NCBI RefSeq assembly: GCF_030264295.1
Contig: NZ_CP127173.1
Coordinates: forward strand, 379,501 to 443,500
Length of the DNA: 64,000 nucleotides
Reading direction: 5' to 3'
From: Amycolatopsis nalaikhensis
Lineage (GTDB): Bacteria; Actinomycetota; Actinomycetes; Mycobacteriales; Pseudonocardiaceae
In this document: in pieces, positions 1-8,227 of the stretch
How the letters are laid out: every line of letters starts with the position of its first letter
How positions within the stretch are numbered: the first letter of the stretch is position 1
Made by a program: the position numbers and the translations under genes
The notes under the pieces: generated by a model
What the model was told of the DNA's origin: nothing
What the model saw: only the letters and a program-made list of their open reading frames with translations
Database searches by the model: none

Positions 1-574
1 GCGCCCGCCACAACGCCTCGTCCGCGTAGATGTTGCCGATGCCCGACACCAGCGTCTGGTCCAGCAGCGCCCGCTTCACCTCCGTGCGCCTCGATCGCAG
101 CGCGCGCACCGCCGCGTCGAGGTCGAACGCCGGGTCCATCGGGTCACGCGCGATGTGCGCGATGGTGTCCGGCAGCAGCACGTCGTCGCCGACGTCGTGC
201 ACGTCGTCCAGCGCCAGGCCGCCGAACGTGCGCTGGTCGACGAACCGCAGCTCCGGGCCGTCGTCGTAGAACCGGAGCCGGACCCGCAGGTGCTTCTCGT
301 CCGGCGCGCCCTCGGGCTGGACGAGCATCTGCCCGCTCATCCCGAGGTGCGCCAGCAGCGCCTCCTTGTCGGACAGCTCCAGCCACAGGTACTTGCCACG
401 GCGCCGCGCCGCCTCGACGCGGCTGCCGGCGAGCCGCTGCGTGAAGTCCTCCGCGCCCAGCGCGTGGCGCCGGATCGCACGCGGGTGCAGGACCTCCGCC
501 TCGCGGATGGTCCGGCCTGCCACGTGCGCCTGCAGGCCCAGGCGGACGACTTCGACCTCGGGAAGTTCGGGCAT
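1..574 (-). CDS. mutM: Formamidopyrimidine-DNA glycosylase (Fpg/MutM), N-terminal part
   Basis: Base-excision repair glycosylase that removes 8-oxoguanine and formamidopyrimidines and cleaves the resulting abasic site. Only the first 191 residues are in the window; the 3' end runs off the left edge. The protein opens [10 protein letters not shown], which supplies the catalytic Pro2 and Glu3, and Lys61 in RRGKYLWL is the conserved beta-hairpin lysine. The segment [13 protein letters not shown] at the truncation point belongs to the H2TH region, so the zinc finger lies outside the window. In mycobacteria this gene is next to rnc; here a polysaccharide lyase gene separates them. Identification is secure. 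Confidence 0.95.
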   Translation of the reverse strand, partial: MPELPEVEVVRLGLQAHVAGRTIREAEVLHPRAIRRHALGAEDFTQRLAGSRVEAARRRGKYLWLELSDKEALLAHLGMSGQMLVQPEGAPDEKHLRVRLRFYDDGPELRFVDQRTFGGLALDDVHDVGDDVLLPDTIAHIARDPMDPAFDLDAAVRALRSRRTEVKRALLDQTLVSGIGNIYADEALWRA

Positions 575-604
575 GCGGTCATTGTGCCCGTGGGGTACGA
601 CAAT

Positions 605-1960
605 TTACGGAGCGGCCGGCCCGACATCGGCCTTCGTCAGCGGAACCCGGGTCGTTCCCGAGGCGAAGTACTCGTCCGCGCCGACGTCGTAGGTGCCCGC
701 CCGCGCCTGCAGGTCGAAGTCCTTCGCCGCGAACGAGTAGGAACCCACGCCGGTGTCGATCGCCGGGCTGCCGGACGCCAGCCGGTAGAGCCCGGCGGCG
801 TCCTTCACCAGCTTCGGATCGACGTTCCGGGACGGGATGCCCGCGGTGCCGCCGAAGGTGATGTTGCCTTCGTACTTCACCGTCGACCCGCTCGGCAGCG
901 TCACGAGTGTGCCCGACGTCCCCTTCACGATGTTGTCCGCGACCACGCAGTCCTTCGGCTGGTAGTTCCCGCCGTCGCCGTCGATCACCGAGGAGCTGCC
1001 CAGCACCGTGTTGTACGCGACCGTCACGCGGTCGGGGCGGTCGTGCAGCTTGCTCGTCGGCCCGCTGTCGGCTTCGTCGCCGGACCCGAACACGATCGCG
1101 CGGTCACCCGAATTGGCGACGTAGTTGTTCACGATCCTGTGGTCGTTGCCGTGGAACCGGATGCCCGAGCCGAACAGCAGGTTGCCCTCGACGAGGGAAC
1201 GGTTGCCGTGGCGCAGCACGATGTAGCCCTTGCTGTCCCGGATCGTGTTGTACCGCACCACGTTGTCCGACGACTTGACCGAGATCGCCTCGGAGTCGCC
1301 GTCCGCCTTCTCGAACAGGTTGTTCTCGATCAGCGCGTTCGCCGTGTACGACTGGCGGTCGCTCAGGCCGAGCCGGATCGACTCGCCGCCGTTCGACCCC
1401 GTGAACTGGTGGTTGTAGAAGTAGTTGTGGTGCACGTGGACGTGCTTCGCCATCGCGCCGGACGGCCCGAGGATCTGCAGGAACACGCCCTGGCTGGTGC
1501 GGTTCTGGAAGACGTTGCGGTCGACCACCGTGTCGTCGCCGCTGACGGTCACCCAGTTGCCGTCGGTCGTGAGCTGGAAGTCGTTGCGGGTCAAGCGGTT
1601 GTTCGACGCGCCGGCCGGGACGGTCAGCGAAGCGCCGTTGCGGAACTTGAAGCCCCGCAGCACCACATTGGACACACCACTGGCGAAGGCGAACGTCTTC
1701 GAGCCGGTGATGGTCGCCTGGCCGGAGTGCTCGGCGGCGATCGTGACGGGCGCGGAAGCGGTGCCGGAGCGCCGGATCGTGAGCGTCGAGCCCGCGGAGT
1801 AGGAGCCGTCGGCGAGCACGACCGTGTCGCCGGGGTTCGCCTTGTCCATCGCGGACTGCAGCGCGGACAACGACGTGACGCGGACCTGAGCCGCCGACGC
1901 CGGTTGTCCGGGTACGACGACGAGTGCCGCCGCGATCAGGGGTACGAAGAGCAGACGCAT
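605..1960 (-). CDS. Secreted polysaccharide lyase family 6 (alginate lyase / chondroitinase B-like)
   Basis: A 451-residue secreted protein with a Sec signal peptide (positively charged start, hydrophobic stretch, cut near PASAAQ at about residue 24). It then shows the right-handed parallel beta-helix pattern of PL6: repeated short coils rich in Asn and Val (VVLRGFKFRNGA, RLTRNDFQL, VVDRNVFQNR, HVHHNYFYNH). The family cleaves uronic-acid-containing polysaccharides such as alginate or dermatan sulfate by beta-elimination. The coil with ENNLFEKADGDSEAISVKSS and IVLRHGNRSLVEGNLLFG resembles the family's Ca2+/Lys/Arg catalytic region. It lies between mutM and rnc, on the same strand but with gaps, so it looks like an inserted accessory gene. 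Substrate cannot be decided from sequence. Confidence 0.85.
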   Translation of the reverse strand: MRLLFVPLIAAALVVVPGQPASAAQVRVTSLSALQSAMDKANPGDTVVLADGSYSAGSTLTIRRSGTASAPVTIAAEHSGQATITGSKTFAFASGVSNVVLRGFKFRNGASLTVPAGASNNRLTRNDFQLTTDGNWVTVSGDDTVVDRNVFQNRTSQGVFLQILGPSGAMAKHVHVHHNYFYNHQFTGSNGGESIRLGLSDRQSYTANALIENNLFEKADGDSEAISVKSSDNVVRYNTIRDSKGYIVLRHGNRSLVEGNLLFGSGIRFHGNDHRIVNNYVANSGDRAIVFGSGDEADSGPTSKLHDRPDRVTVAYNTVLGSSSVIDGDGGNYQPKDCVVADNIVKGTSGTLVTLPSGSTVKYEGNITFGGTAGIPSRNVDPKLVKDAAGLYRLASGSPAIDTGVGSYSFAAKDFDLQARAGTYDVGADEYFASGTTRVPLTKADVGPAAP

Positions 1961-2051
1961 CCGCCGGAACCTCTCAGTCGAGAACGTGCGCGGCGGATGA
2001 TCAGCACGCTACTGAGCGGCGAGCGGACGCGTCAACGGGGGTTCCCGCTGA

Positions 2052-2804
2052 TCAGGACTCCGGTTGCTCGGCCTGCTTCTCGGCTTCGAGTTCGGCGGAC
2101 AGCGAGCGCCACGCCGTCTCGGCGGCCTTCTGCTCGGCTTCCTTCTTCGTCGACCCGGTGCCGTGGCCGAGGGGACGGCCGGCGACGAGGACGGTGGCCG
2201 TGAACTCCTTGCGGTGGTCCGGCCCGGTGTCCTCGACCTTGTACTCGGGCACGCCGAGACCGGCCGACGCGGTCAGCTCCTGCAGGCTCGTCTTCCAGTC
2301 GAGCCCGGCACCGCGCAGCGGGGCTTCGGCGAGCAGGCCGTCGAAGAGGTGGTGCACGAGCTTGCGGGCGATCTCGATGCCGTGCTCGAGGTAGACGGCA
2401 CCGATGACGGCTTCGAGGCCGTCGGCGAGGATGCTCGCCTTGTCCCGGCCGCCGGTGAGCTCTTCGCCCTTGCCGAGCAGCAGGTGCGCCCCGAGCCCGC
2501 CCTCGCCGAGCCCGCGGGCGACCCGCGCCAGCGCGTGCATGTTGACGACGCTGGCGCGGAGCTTCGCAAGCTGACCTTCGGGCAGGTCGGGGTGCGTGGT
2601 GTAGAGGTGGTCGGTGACGACCAGCCCGAGCACCGCGTCACCGAGGAACTCCAGGCGCTCGTTCGGCGGAAGGCCCCCGTTCTCGTACGCGTACGAGCGG
2701 TGGGTCAGCGACAGCCGGAGCAGCTCGGGGTCGAGAGTGACCCCGAGCGCTTCGAGCAACGGCGCCGGATCGGCGGGTGGTCCCCCGGGCGTCTTGCCCC
2801 CCAT
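2052..2804 (-). CDS. rnc: Ribonuclease III
   Basis: Double-strand-specific endoribonuclease for rRNA precursor processing and structured mRNA decay. The 250-residue protein carries the signature NERLEFLGD at residues 48-56, the second acidic patch in [15 protein letters not shown], and a C-terminal dsRNA-binding domain ([11 protein letters not shown] ... [18 protein letters not shown]). Length is normal for actinobacteria. The ATG start is 13 bases after the rpmF stop codon, so the two are probably co-transcribed (YceD-like, rpmF, rnc, as in many bacteria). Confidence 0.97.
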   Translation of the reverse strand: MGGKTPGGPPADPAPLLEALGVTLDPELLRLSLTHRSYAYENGGLPPNERLEFLGDAVLGLVVTDHLYTTHPDLPEGQLAKLRASVVNMHALARVARGLGEGGLGAHLLLGKGEELTGGRDKASILADGLEAVIGAVYLEHGIEIARKLVHHLFDGLLAEAPLRGAGLDWKTSLQELTASAGLGVPEYKVEDTGPDHRKEFTATVLVAGRPLGHGTGSTKKEAEQKAAETAWRSLSAELEAEKQAEQPES

Positions 2805-2817
2805 GTCGGCTACCCGA

Positions 2818-3000
2818 TCAGGCGGGCTCGACGACCTGGCGGCCGTTGTGCTGGCCGCACGACGGGCACGCGACGTGCTGGAGCTTCGGCTGCTTGCAGG
2901 CGCGGTTGGAGCAGGGCACCAGCTGAACCGGAGCCGCCTTCCACTGGCTGCGGCGGGAGCGCGTGTTGGATCGCGACATCTTCCGCTTCGGGACGGCCAC
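2818..3000 (-). CDS. rpmF: 50S ribosomal protein L32
   Basis: Small basic ribosomal protein of 60 residues beginning [20 protein letters not shown], the standard L32 N-terminus. It contains the zinc-ribbon cysteines CSNRAC and CPSCG, so this is the Zn-binding form. The start is GTG, preceded by a strong AAGGAG site at suitable spacing. It lies between the YceD-like gene (71-base gap) and rnc (13-base gap), the common bacterial arrangement yceD-rpmF. Confidence 0.97.
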   Translation of the reverse strand: MAVPKRKMSRSNTRSRRSQWKAAPVQLVPCSNRACKQPKLQHVACPSCGQHNGRQVVEPA

Positions 3001-3071
3001 GAGTAGATCTCCTTATGACGGTCTGCTCGCGGTGGCGAGCGAACTTTCCTCCGGAACGAGCTGGGCGCTCG

Positions 3072-3674
3072 TCAGGCTTGCTCAGCGGGGCCCTGCGCAG
3101 GCTTTTCGCCCGCGTTCTCGTCGAATCGCTCGACCAGTGCGGCCCACCGAGGGTCTATCTTCTCATGCCCGTGTCCGGGCTCGAGATCGGCCCACTTGAC
3201 GCCGCACTCCGTGCAGAGCCCGGCGCAGTCTTCGGTGCACAGCGGCGCCAGCGGGAGGGCCAGCACGATCGCGTCGCGCACGATGGGCTCGAGGTCGATC
3301 TTGTCGTCGACCAGCCGCGGGATCTCGTCCTCGTCGGTGGTCTCCTCGGTGGCCGACCCCGGGTAGGCGAACAGCTCCTGGACCTCGACCTCGACCTCTT
3401 CGGTCAGCGGGTCGAGGCAGCGGGCGCAGGTGCCCTTCGCCGTCGCCTTGGCGGTGCCGCTGACCAGCACGCCCTCGACGACGGACTCGAGGAGCAGGTC
3501 GAGTTCCAGCTCGGAGCCGGCTTCGATGGTGATGACATCGGGGACGCCGAGCGGCGTCTCCACCGGCACGCTGCGCTTCAGGGCGCGGCTGAGGCCGGCG
3601 TGACGGCCGAGCTCACGGGTGTCGATCACCCACGGGCTGCGGTCGTCGAGCTGGGGGGTCTTGTTCTCGGACAT
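3072..3674 (-). CDS. YceD family protein (DUF177), zinc-ribbon type
   Basis: 200-residue acidic protein of the YceD/DUF177 family, which is genetically linked to L32 and rRNA metabolism in bacteria and plastids. Visible are the N-terminal WVIDTRELGRHAG motif, a CARCLDPL cysteine pair, and a C-terminal CTEDCAGLCTECG cluster likely to bind metal. The start chosen is the ATG at 3674 (MSENKTPQLDDRSPW); the open frame extends further upstream, but into repeat-rich DNA. It is directly upstream of rpmF on the same strand. Biochemical role is not established. Confidence 0.9.
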   Translation of the reverse strand: MSENKTPQLDDRSPWVIDTRELGRHAGLSRALKRSVPVETPLGVPDVITIEAGSELELDLLLESVVEGVLVSGTAKATAKGTCARCLDPLTEEVEVEVQELFAYPGSATEETTDEDEIPRLVDDKIDLEPIVRDAIVLALPLAPLCTEDCAGLCTECGVKWADLEPGHGHEKIDPRWAALVERFDENAGEKPAQGPAEQA

Positions 3675-4085
3675 CCAGTCCAGGGTACGCACTGGTCGCC
3701 ACCTCTTTCGGGGTGGACCCTTCGGCGACCGGGGCCGGCCAGCCCCCGCCACTCCCTGGGGGGCGTCCCCTGGCCAGTCTATCGGGGGTGGCCGACGGCA
3801 AGGCGGGAAAACCGCAGGCCGGGGTTTGGTTGCCCACATCTCGGCGGGGGTGGGGACAACCGGCTCGGTCGGGCCGCGGAGCGTCGCGAATGACTCATTC
3901 GGGACGTCGCAGGTCCCGAATGAGTCATTCGGGACCTGCGACGTGCGGCCGCGGCGACCCGAGCGCATGAGGCCGCGCGCAGCCGAGAGAACGTCTTGAA
4001 TGAGTCATTCAGGGCGTCGGAGGTCCTGAATGACTCATTCAAGACCTCCGGACCGGGCCGCCGCCCGGCCCGGCTGAGAAACTCG
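3675..4085. repeat. Gene-free stretch with two palindrome pairs built on GAATGASTCATTC (repeat family A)
   Basis: No gene is supported here. The 13-base near-palindrome GAATGASTCATTC occurs four times, at 3888-3900, 3918-3930, 3998-4010 and 4028-4040. Each pair is spaced by exactly 30 bases. The second copy sits in a 37-base palindrome (3906-3942, 18-base perfect arms around one G). The fourth sits in a 31-base palindrome (4019-4049, one mismatch). The stretch lies upstream of the YceD-like gene and downstream of sepIVA, so it may act as the sepIVA terminator or as a repetitive extragenic palindrome. Confidence 0.8.
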
Positions 4086-4813
4086 TCACACCTGGTAGTC
4101 GTACAGCGTCGGCCGTCCGCCGCCGTTGGGCAGGTTCGCGGGCGACCGCAAGTGGTTGCGCCCCGAGTCGACCGTCCGCAACGTCGTAGCCAGCAGCTCC
4201 GAGAACTCGGCCAGCTTCCCGTCCACATACGCATCACAGTCAGCCCGCTGCCGGTCAGCCTCGGCGTGCGCCTCGTCGACGATCCGCGCCGACTCGGCGT
4301 GCGCCGCCTGGACGACCTCCGTCTGCGCGACCAGCCGGGCCTGCTCGGCGCGGCCGTCCTCGATCGCCCGGTCGTACGCGTCTCGGCCGGCCTGGATCAT
4401 GCGCTCGGACTCGGCGCGGGACCGGTCCGTGAGGTTCTGGTACTCCGCCTGGCCCGCCGCCACCGTGCGGTCCGCCTGGTCGTGCGCGTCGGCCAGCATC
4501 TGCTCCGCGCGGGCTCGCGCGTCCGCCAGGATGCGCTCCGCCTCGTCCGTCGCCTCCGCGATCGCTCGCTCGGCCTCCGCGTTCGCGCCCGCGACCGTCT
4601 CGCTCGCCTCCTTGCGGGCGGCGTGGATCAGGTCGTCGCGCTTGTCGAGCACGTCCTGGGCGTCGTCGACCTCGCCCGGCAGCGCGTCGCGGACGTCGTC
4701 GAGGAGCTCGAGCACGTCGCCGCGGGGCACCACGCAGCTGGACGTCATCGGGACGCCGCGCGCCTCTTCGACGATCGTGACGGCTCGTCGAGCGCCTCGA
4801 AAACCCGGTACAC
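4086..4813 (-). CDS. sepIVA: SepIVA-like DivIVA-domain septation protein, with an apparent one-base deletion near the start
   Basis: Coiled-coil division/septation protein homologous to mycobacterial SepIVA. The long Ala/Glu/Arg-rich heptad region (AEAERAIAEATDEAERILAD and similar) is flanked by the conserved GVPMTSSCVVPRGDVLELLDD segment and the C-terminal DAYVDGKLAEFSELL. The family N-terminus (YRVFEALDE) is encoded from a GTG at 4813 with a GGAG site 7 bases upstream. That frame runs into a TGA at the GVPM region, while the rest of the protein is one frame away. Adding one base near 4780-4782 restores a 242-residue protein collinear with the family. Either a sequence error or a real mutation; an internal start at 4748 (MTSSCVV) would lose 22 conserved residues. 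Confidence 0.85.
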
Positions 4814-4924
4814 GGCAACTCCAATCCCCTGTCGCTGGGACCAGTCTGCCCGCATCCGGCGCCGAAGCGGTGAACGCGACCGGCGCCGGGCGTGTCCCCC
4901 TGGCCCACGCCCGGCGCCGGAGTC

Positions 4925-5593
4925 CTACGGCAGCACGAACGCCGGATCGGTGATCACCCGCGTCAGCTGCTCCTCGGTCAGCGGGTAGCCGAGACCGCCC
5001 GTGACGATCACCGTCGAACCGTCGGGGCGGTACAGGAACCCGTTGACGCCATCGCGGACCGGGACGCCGTTTTCGTCCTTGTAGACGAGTTCGGACAGCA
5101 CCAGGACGGCCCCGCCGGGCTGCGGCAGCCGGACGCAGTGCGACTCCGGGCCCGCCGACGTGCACAGCCGCTCGATCGGGACGACCTGCGAACCGGCTCG
5201 CGCGCCGCGCACGGTCAGCTGGAAGTTGCCGGGCCGTCCTTGCGCGTCGACGAACTCGGCCGTCACGCTCATCCGCTCCGGTCCGATGCTGTCCGCCGAC
5301 GCGCGGCCCAACGTCAGGTCGTGGACGCCCGGCAAGGCCCGCGCGACCGCTTCGCCGAGCGCCACGCGGATCCGGGACTGCTCGGCGAGCGACGGCGGCA
5401 CCGGGCCCGCCGCGGGCGAGACCGGTTGCTTCGCCGGGACCAAGAACAGCAGCGCGCCCAAAACCGCGAGGACCGTCACGGCGGACCGGCGACGACCCCG
5501 GCGCGCCGCGCGGTCGGCGACCTCGTCCGGGTCGAAGCCCAGCGGGGGTTCGGCGAGGGACACCTCGCGCAGGCGGGTCTCGAGGTCGGTCAT
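4925..5593 (-). CDS. Single-pass membrane protein, probable regulator of the upstream ECF sigma factor
   Basis: 222-residue protein with a short cytoplasmic N-terminus (LETRLREVSLAEPPLGFDPDEVADRAARRGRRR), one transmembrane segment (SAVTVLAVLGALLFLVPA) and a long extracytoplasmic domain. It overlaps the upstream sigma factor gene by ATGA, an arrangement typical of anti-sigma factors and other partners of SigE-family ECF sigma factors. No zinc-binding anti-sigma (HxxxCxxC) motif is visible, so if it restrains the sigma factor it does so by another fold. The extracytoplasmic part has no recognised domain. Confidence 0.7.
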   Translation of the reverse strand: MTDLETRLREVSLAEPPLGFDPDEVADRAARRGRRRSAVTVLAVLGALLFLVPAKQPVSPAAGPVPPSLAEQSRIRVALGEAVARALPGVHDLTLGRASADSIGPERMSVTAEFVDAQGRPGNFQLTVRGARAGSQVVPIERLCTSAGPESHCVRLPQPGGAVLVLSELVYKDENGVPVRDGVNGFLYRPDGSTVIVTGGLGYPLTEEQLTRVITDPAFVLP

Positions 5594-6093
5594 CACGCGC
5601 TCCTCTCGGCGCTCTGCTCGAGGACGCCCCGGAGGGTCTCGAGCCCGCGCGCGGCCTGGCTGCGGACCGTCCCTTCCGAGCAGCGCAGCACCTCCGCGAC
5701 CTCCGCCGCCGGGAGGTCGGCGCAATAGCGGAGCACGACGGCGGCGCGCTGCTTCGGCGGCACTTCGGCGAGGGCGCGCAGGAGCTGCGCGGAAATCCCG
5801 GTGTCGGGCGCGGGCGACGGCTGCTCCGGCACGACGCCGTCGCGGCGTTCCCGGTGCCGCCACGGGCGCCGCTGCTCGTCGAGCCAGCAGCGCAGGAGGA
5901 CCTGGCGGGCGTAGTTGTCCACGGGCCCGCGCCGGGTGATCTTCGGCCAGACCCGGTACAGCTTGACCAGCGCGTTCTGGACCAGGTCCTCGGCCAGGTG
6001 CCAGTCGCCGCAGAGCAGGTACGCCGTCCGCCTCAGCGCCAGGGCCCGCGCGCGGGCGAACTCCCGGAAGTCCGCGTCGTCCCCAGCCCGCAT
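5593..6093 (-). CDS. SigE-family ECF RNA polymerase sigma factor
   Basis: 166-residue extracytoplasmic-function sigma factor. Region 2 is seen in FARARALALRRTAYLLCGD and AEDLVQNALVKLYRVWPKI. Region 4 is seen in LAEVPPKQRAAVVLRYCADL followed by the helix-turn-helix AAEVAEVLRCSEGTVRSQ. The ATG start has a good GAGGAGG ribosome site. It overlaps by ATGA with the downstream single-pass membrane protein, its likely regulator or cofactor. It directs a small regulon, probably tied to an envelope signal; no target can be named from sequence. Confidence 0.92.
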   Translation of the reverse strand: MRAGDDADFREFARARALALRRTAYLLCGDWHLAEDLVQNALVKLYRVWPKITRRGPVDNYARQVLLRCWLDEQRRPWRHRERRDGVVPEQPSPAPDTGISAQLLRALAEVPPKQRAAVVLRYCADLPAAEVAEVLRCSEGTVRSQAARGLETLRGVLEQSAERSA

Positions 6094-6160
6094 CGCGCCC
6101 TCCTCGTCCGTCTTCCGGTGTACCTCACGGACGAGGGGGCGCGGCGCGTTGCATCCGGGG

Positions 6161-6862
6161 TCAGGAAGACAGGTCGATCCGCTTGAACGTCGCGTAGTGG
6201 TCGGGCGTGTAGGCCAGCTCGCCCGCCCCGCCGGAGATCACGCGGTCGTCCGTGCCGACGGCGAACAGCTTGTAGTAGCCCGAGGAGCACGCCGGGAGCA
6301 CGCCTTCGCGGTTCTCGTACGTCGTGCCCGTCGACGCGCCGCTCCGGACGTTGTCGACGACCGTGCGAGCCGCCGCGGAGAGCTGCGAGTAGCCGATGCC
6401 GGTCAGGCCCGACAGGTCGCCGCACTGGGCCGGCGTGCTGCCGCCGTCGATGTCGATCACCTGGAAGGACGCGTAGTGGTCGCCGGTGTAGAAGTACTCG
6501 CCGCCGCTGCCGGTCACGATGCGGCGCGTGCCGCGGTTGCTCGAGCCCGGCGTCGGCACCGTGTACTCGTGGTAGTAGCCCGACGCGCACGACGGGAGGA
6601 TGCCTTCGCGGTTGTCGAAGACGACGCCGTCGTTGTCCGGGTACGGGAACGGCCCGTCGGACTGGATCAGCTGGTACGTCGTGGTCGCCTCGGGCGGCAG
6701 GGCCGAGAGCGTCGTGTGGGTGAAGCCGGCGAGGTCGCCGCAGGCGTTCTGCGCGGCGACCGCCGGTGAATTCGTCACCGCTTCGGCGGCGGTGACCCCC
6801 GTGAACAGCGTGGCCAGGAGCGCGAACAGGACCGCGACCAGGCGAGATCGGTAGTTGGTCAT
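6161..6862 (-). CDS. Secreted tandem guanyl-specific ribonuclease (RNase Sa-like) with a degenerate second domain
   Basis: 233-residue protein with a signal peptide (cut near residue 28-37). Domain 1 (about 41-137) is a clear RNase Sa/N1-T1-type microbial ribonuclease: LSALPPEAT, SDGPFPY, the general base Glu99 in GYYHEYTV, Arg114 in TRRIVTG and His129 in TGDHYASF. Domain 2 (about 147-233) repeats the same landmarks (YENREGVLP, GYYKLFAV, DRVISGG, PDHYATF) exactly 100 residues later. There the Glu is replaced by Leu199 while Arg207 and His222 remain. It should therefore be one active RNase plus one non-catalytic copy. No barstar-like inhibitor gene was seen nearby, which fits an enzyme exported before folding. 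Confidence 0.9.
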   Translation of the reverse strand: MTNYRSRLVAVLFALLATLFTGVTAAEAVTNSPAVAAQNACGDLAGFTHTTLSALPPEATTTYQLIQSDGPFPYPDNDGVVFDNREGILPSCASGYYHEYTVPTPGSSNRGTRRIVTGSGGEYFYTGDHYASFQVIDIDGGSTPAQCGDLSGLTGIGYSQLSAAARTVVDNVRSGASTGTTYENREGVLPACSSGYYKLFAVGTDDRVISGGAGELAYTPDHYATFKRIDLSS

Positions 6863-7004
6863 TTTCGGACCGTAACTCGATCGGATGATCGTCAGAAGAC
6901 GAGAACGTGAACTCGGGAACGTCGGCACGCAAGTCCCGACGATCGTAGGGGGCCGATCGACGGGAACCCGGCCGCCCGAGTTGCGGGAAGTCCGTTGTGG
7001 AGGG

Positions 7005-7490
7005 TCAGCGCCCGAGCTTCGGGAACTTCGCCGAGAGGCGCTCGTAGACCACCGGCGGCACCAGGTGCTCGATGTCGCCGCCGAGGGCCGCGACCTCCTT
7101 GACCAGGGAGCTGGACACGAACCCGTACGCCGGGTTGTTCGCCATCAGCAGCGTCTCGACGCCGGTGAGCTCGCGGTTCATCTGCGCCATCTGCAGCTCG
7201 TAGTCGAAGTCGCTGACCGAGCGCAGGCCCTTGGCGACCGCCGCGATGTCGTTCTCGCGGCAGTAGTCGACCAGCAGGCCCTCCCACGAGTCGACGCGCA
7301 CGTTCGGCAGCTTCGAGGTGATCTCCCGCAGCATCTCCAGGCGCTCCTCGATCTCGAAGAGGCCCTTCTTGCTCTTGTTCACCCCCACCGCGACGACGAC
7401 CTCGTCGAACAGCTGGGCCGCCCGCTCGATGATGTCGAGGTGCCCGTTGGTGGCCGGATCGTAGGAACCGGGACAGACCGCACGCCGCAT
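7005..7490 (-). CDS. coaD: Pantetheine-phosphate adenylyltransferase
   Basis: Penultimate enzyme of coenzyme A synthesis; transfers AMP from ATP to 4'-phosphopantetheine. The 161-residue protein has the nucleotidyltransferase signature CPGSYDPATNGHLDIIERA, with the T/HxGH-type NGH motif. It also has the C-terminal LVKEVAALGGDIEHLVPPVV, with the Ser-Ser motif (GFVSSSLVKE) typical of CoaD. It follows rsmD (53-base gap), the same order as in mycobacteria. Confidence 0.97.
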   Translation of the reverse strand: MRRAVCPGSYDPATNGHLDIIERAAQLFDEVVVAVGVNKSKKGLFEIEERLEMLREITSKLPNVRVDSWEGLLVDYCRENDIAAVAKGLRSVSDFDYELQMAQMNRELTGVETLLMANNPAYGFVSSSLVKEVAALGGDIEHLVPPVVYERLSAKFPKLGR

Positions 7491-7543
7491 GGCGCGGACG
7501 CTACCGTGCCGCCGGTCGCCACGCCCGCTCTGCCGCGCGTGGC

Positions 7544-8104
7544 TCACGCCACAGCCGCGTACTCCGCCCAGAAGACCGCCGTGTCGCCGTACTTCTTCTC
7601 GCGCGTCGGCGCGAAGCCGGGCGGCCACTCGGGGGCGCCGTCGCGGGCCGCGCGCTCGATCACCACCAGGGCCGCCGAACCCAGCCAGCCGCCCGCGGCC
7701 AGCGCGGAAAGCACCTTGCCCAGCGCGGCCGCGTCGACGGCGTACGGCGGGTCGGCGAGCACGAGGTCGAACGGCCGGGGCGCGGGCGCGGCGACGACCG
7801 CCTCCACCTGGCCCGCCCGGACCGTGCCGCCCAGGCCCAGCGCCGCGACATTGCCGCGCAGGACGTCCACCGCGCGCCGGTCGGACTCGACGAACACCGC
7901 GTCGGCCGCGCCGCGGGAGAGGGCTTCGAGACCGAGCGCGCCGGAGCCCGCGTAGAGGTCCAGGACGTGGGAGCCGTCCACCTCGCCCGCCGTCTCGAGG
8001 GCGTTGAACAGGGCTTCCCGCACGCGTTCCGACGTCGGCCGGGTGCCCTTCGGGGGCACCTTCAGCCGCCGGCCGCCCGCCGTCCCGGCCACGATCCTGG
8101 TCAC
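7544..8104 (-). CDS. rsmD: 16S rRNA (guanine966-N2)-methyltransferase
   Basis: SAM-dependent methyltransferase that modifies G966 of 16S rRNA in the assembled small subunit. The 186-residue protein begins VTRIVAGTAGGRRLKVP (GTG at 8104). It has the SAM-binding motif VLDLYAGSGALGLEALSRG and the catalytic DPPY motif in VLADPPYAVD. It is immediately upstream of coaD, the usual actinobacterial pairing. It is divergent from helR; the region between the starts is only about 120 bases. Confidence 0.96.
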   Translation of the reverse strand: MTRIVAGTAGGRRLKVPPKGTRPTSERVREALFNALETAGEVDGSHVLDLYAGSGALGLEALSRGAADAVFVESDRRAVDVLRGNVAALGLGGTVRAGQVEAVVAAPAPRPFDLVLADPPYAVDAAALGKVLSALAAGGWLGSAALVVIERAARDGAPEWPPGFAPTREKKYGDTAVFWAEYAAVA

Positions 8105-8227
8105 CCCCCGATTGTGGGGGGATGACGCTCGGCACTCAGAACCGGGACACGGGTGTCCCCGCCGCACCCAACGCGTAGAGTCGTTCTTCGCCCTCGGAGG
8201 CGATCCAGAGCTGTCAAGGAGCCATGC

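Noticed and set aside
155..2203. 682-residue open frame on the plus strand
   Set aside because: Antisense to mutM and the polysaccharide lyase, with no recognisable domain.
3888..4040. Regularly spaced repeats as a possible CRISPR array
   Set aside because: Only four 13-base palindromic copies, spacing of two pairs rather than uniform, no cas genes; a REP-like element fits better.
8108..8227. Rifamycin-associated element upstream of helR
   Set aside because: No GGGGCTTGCGG-type sequence seen in the short upstream region.
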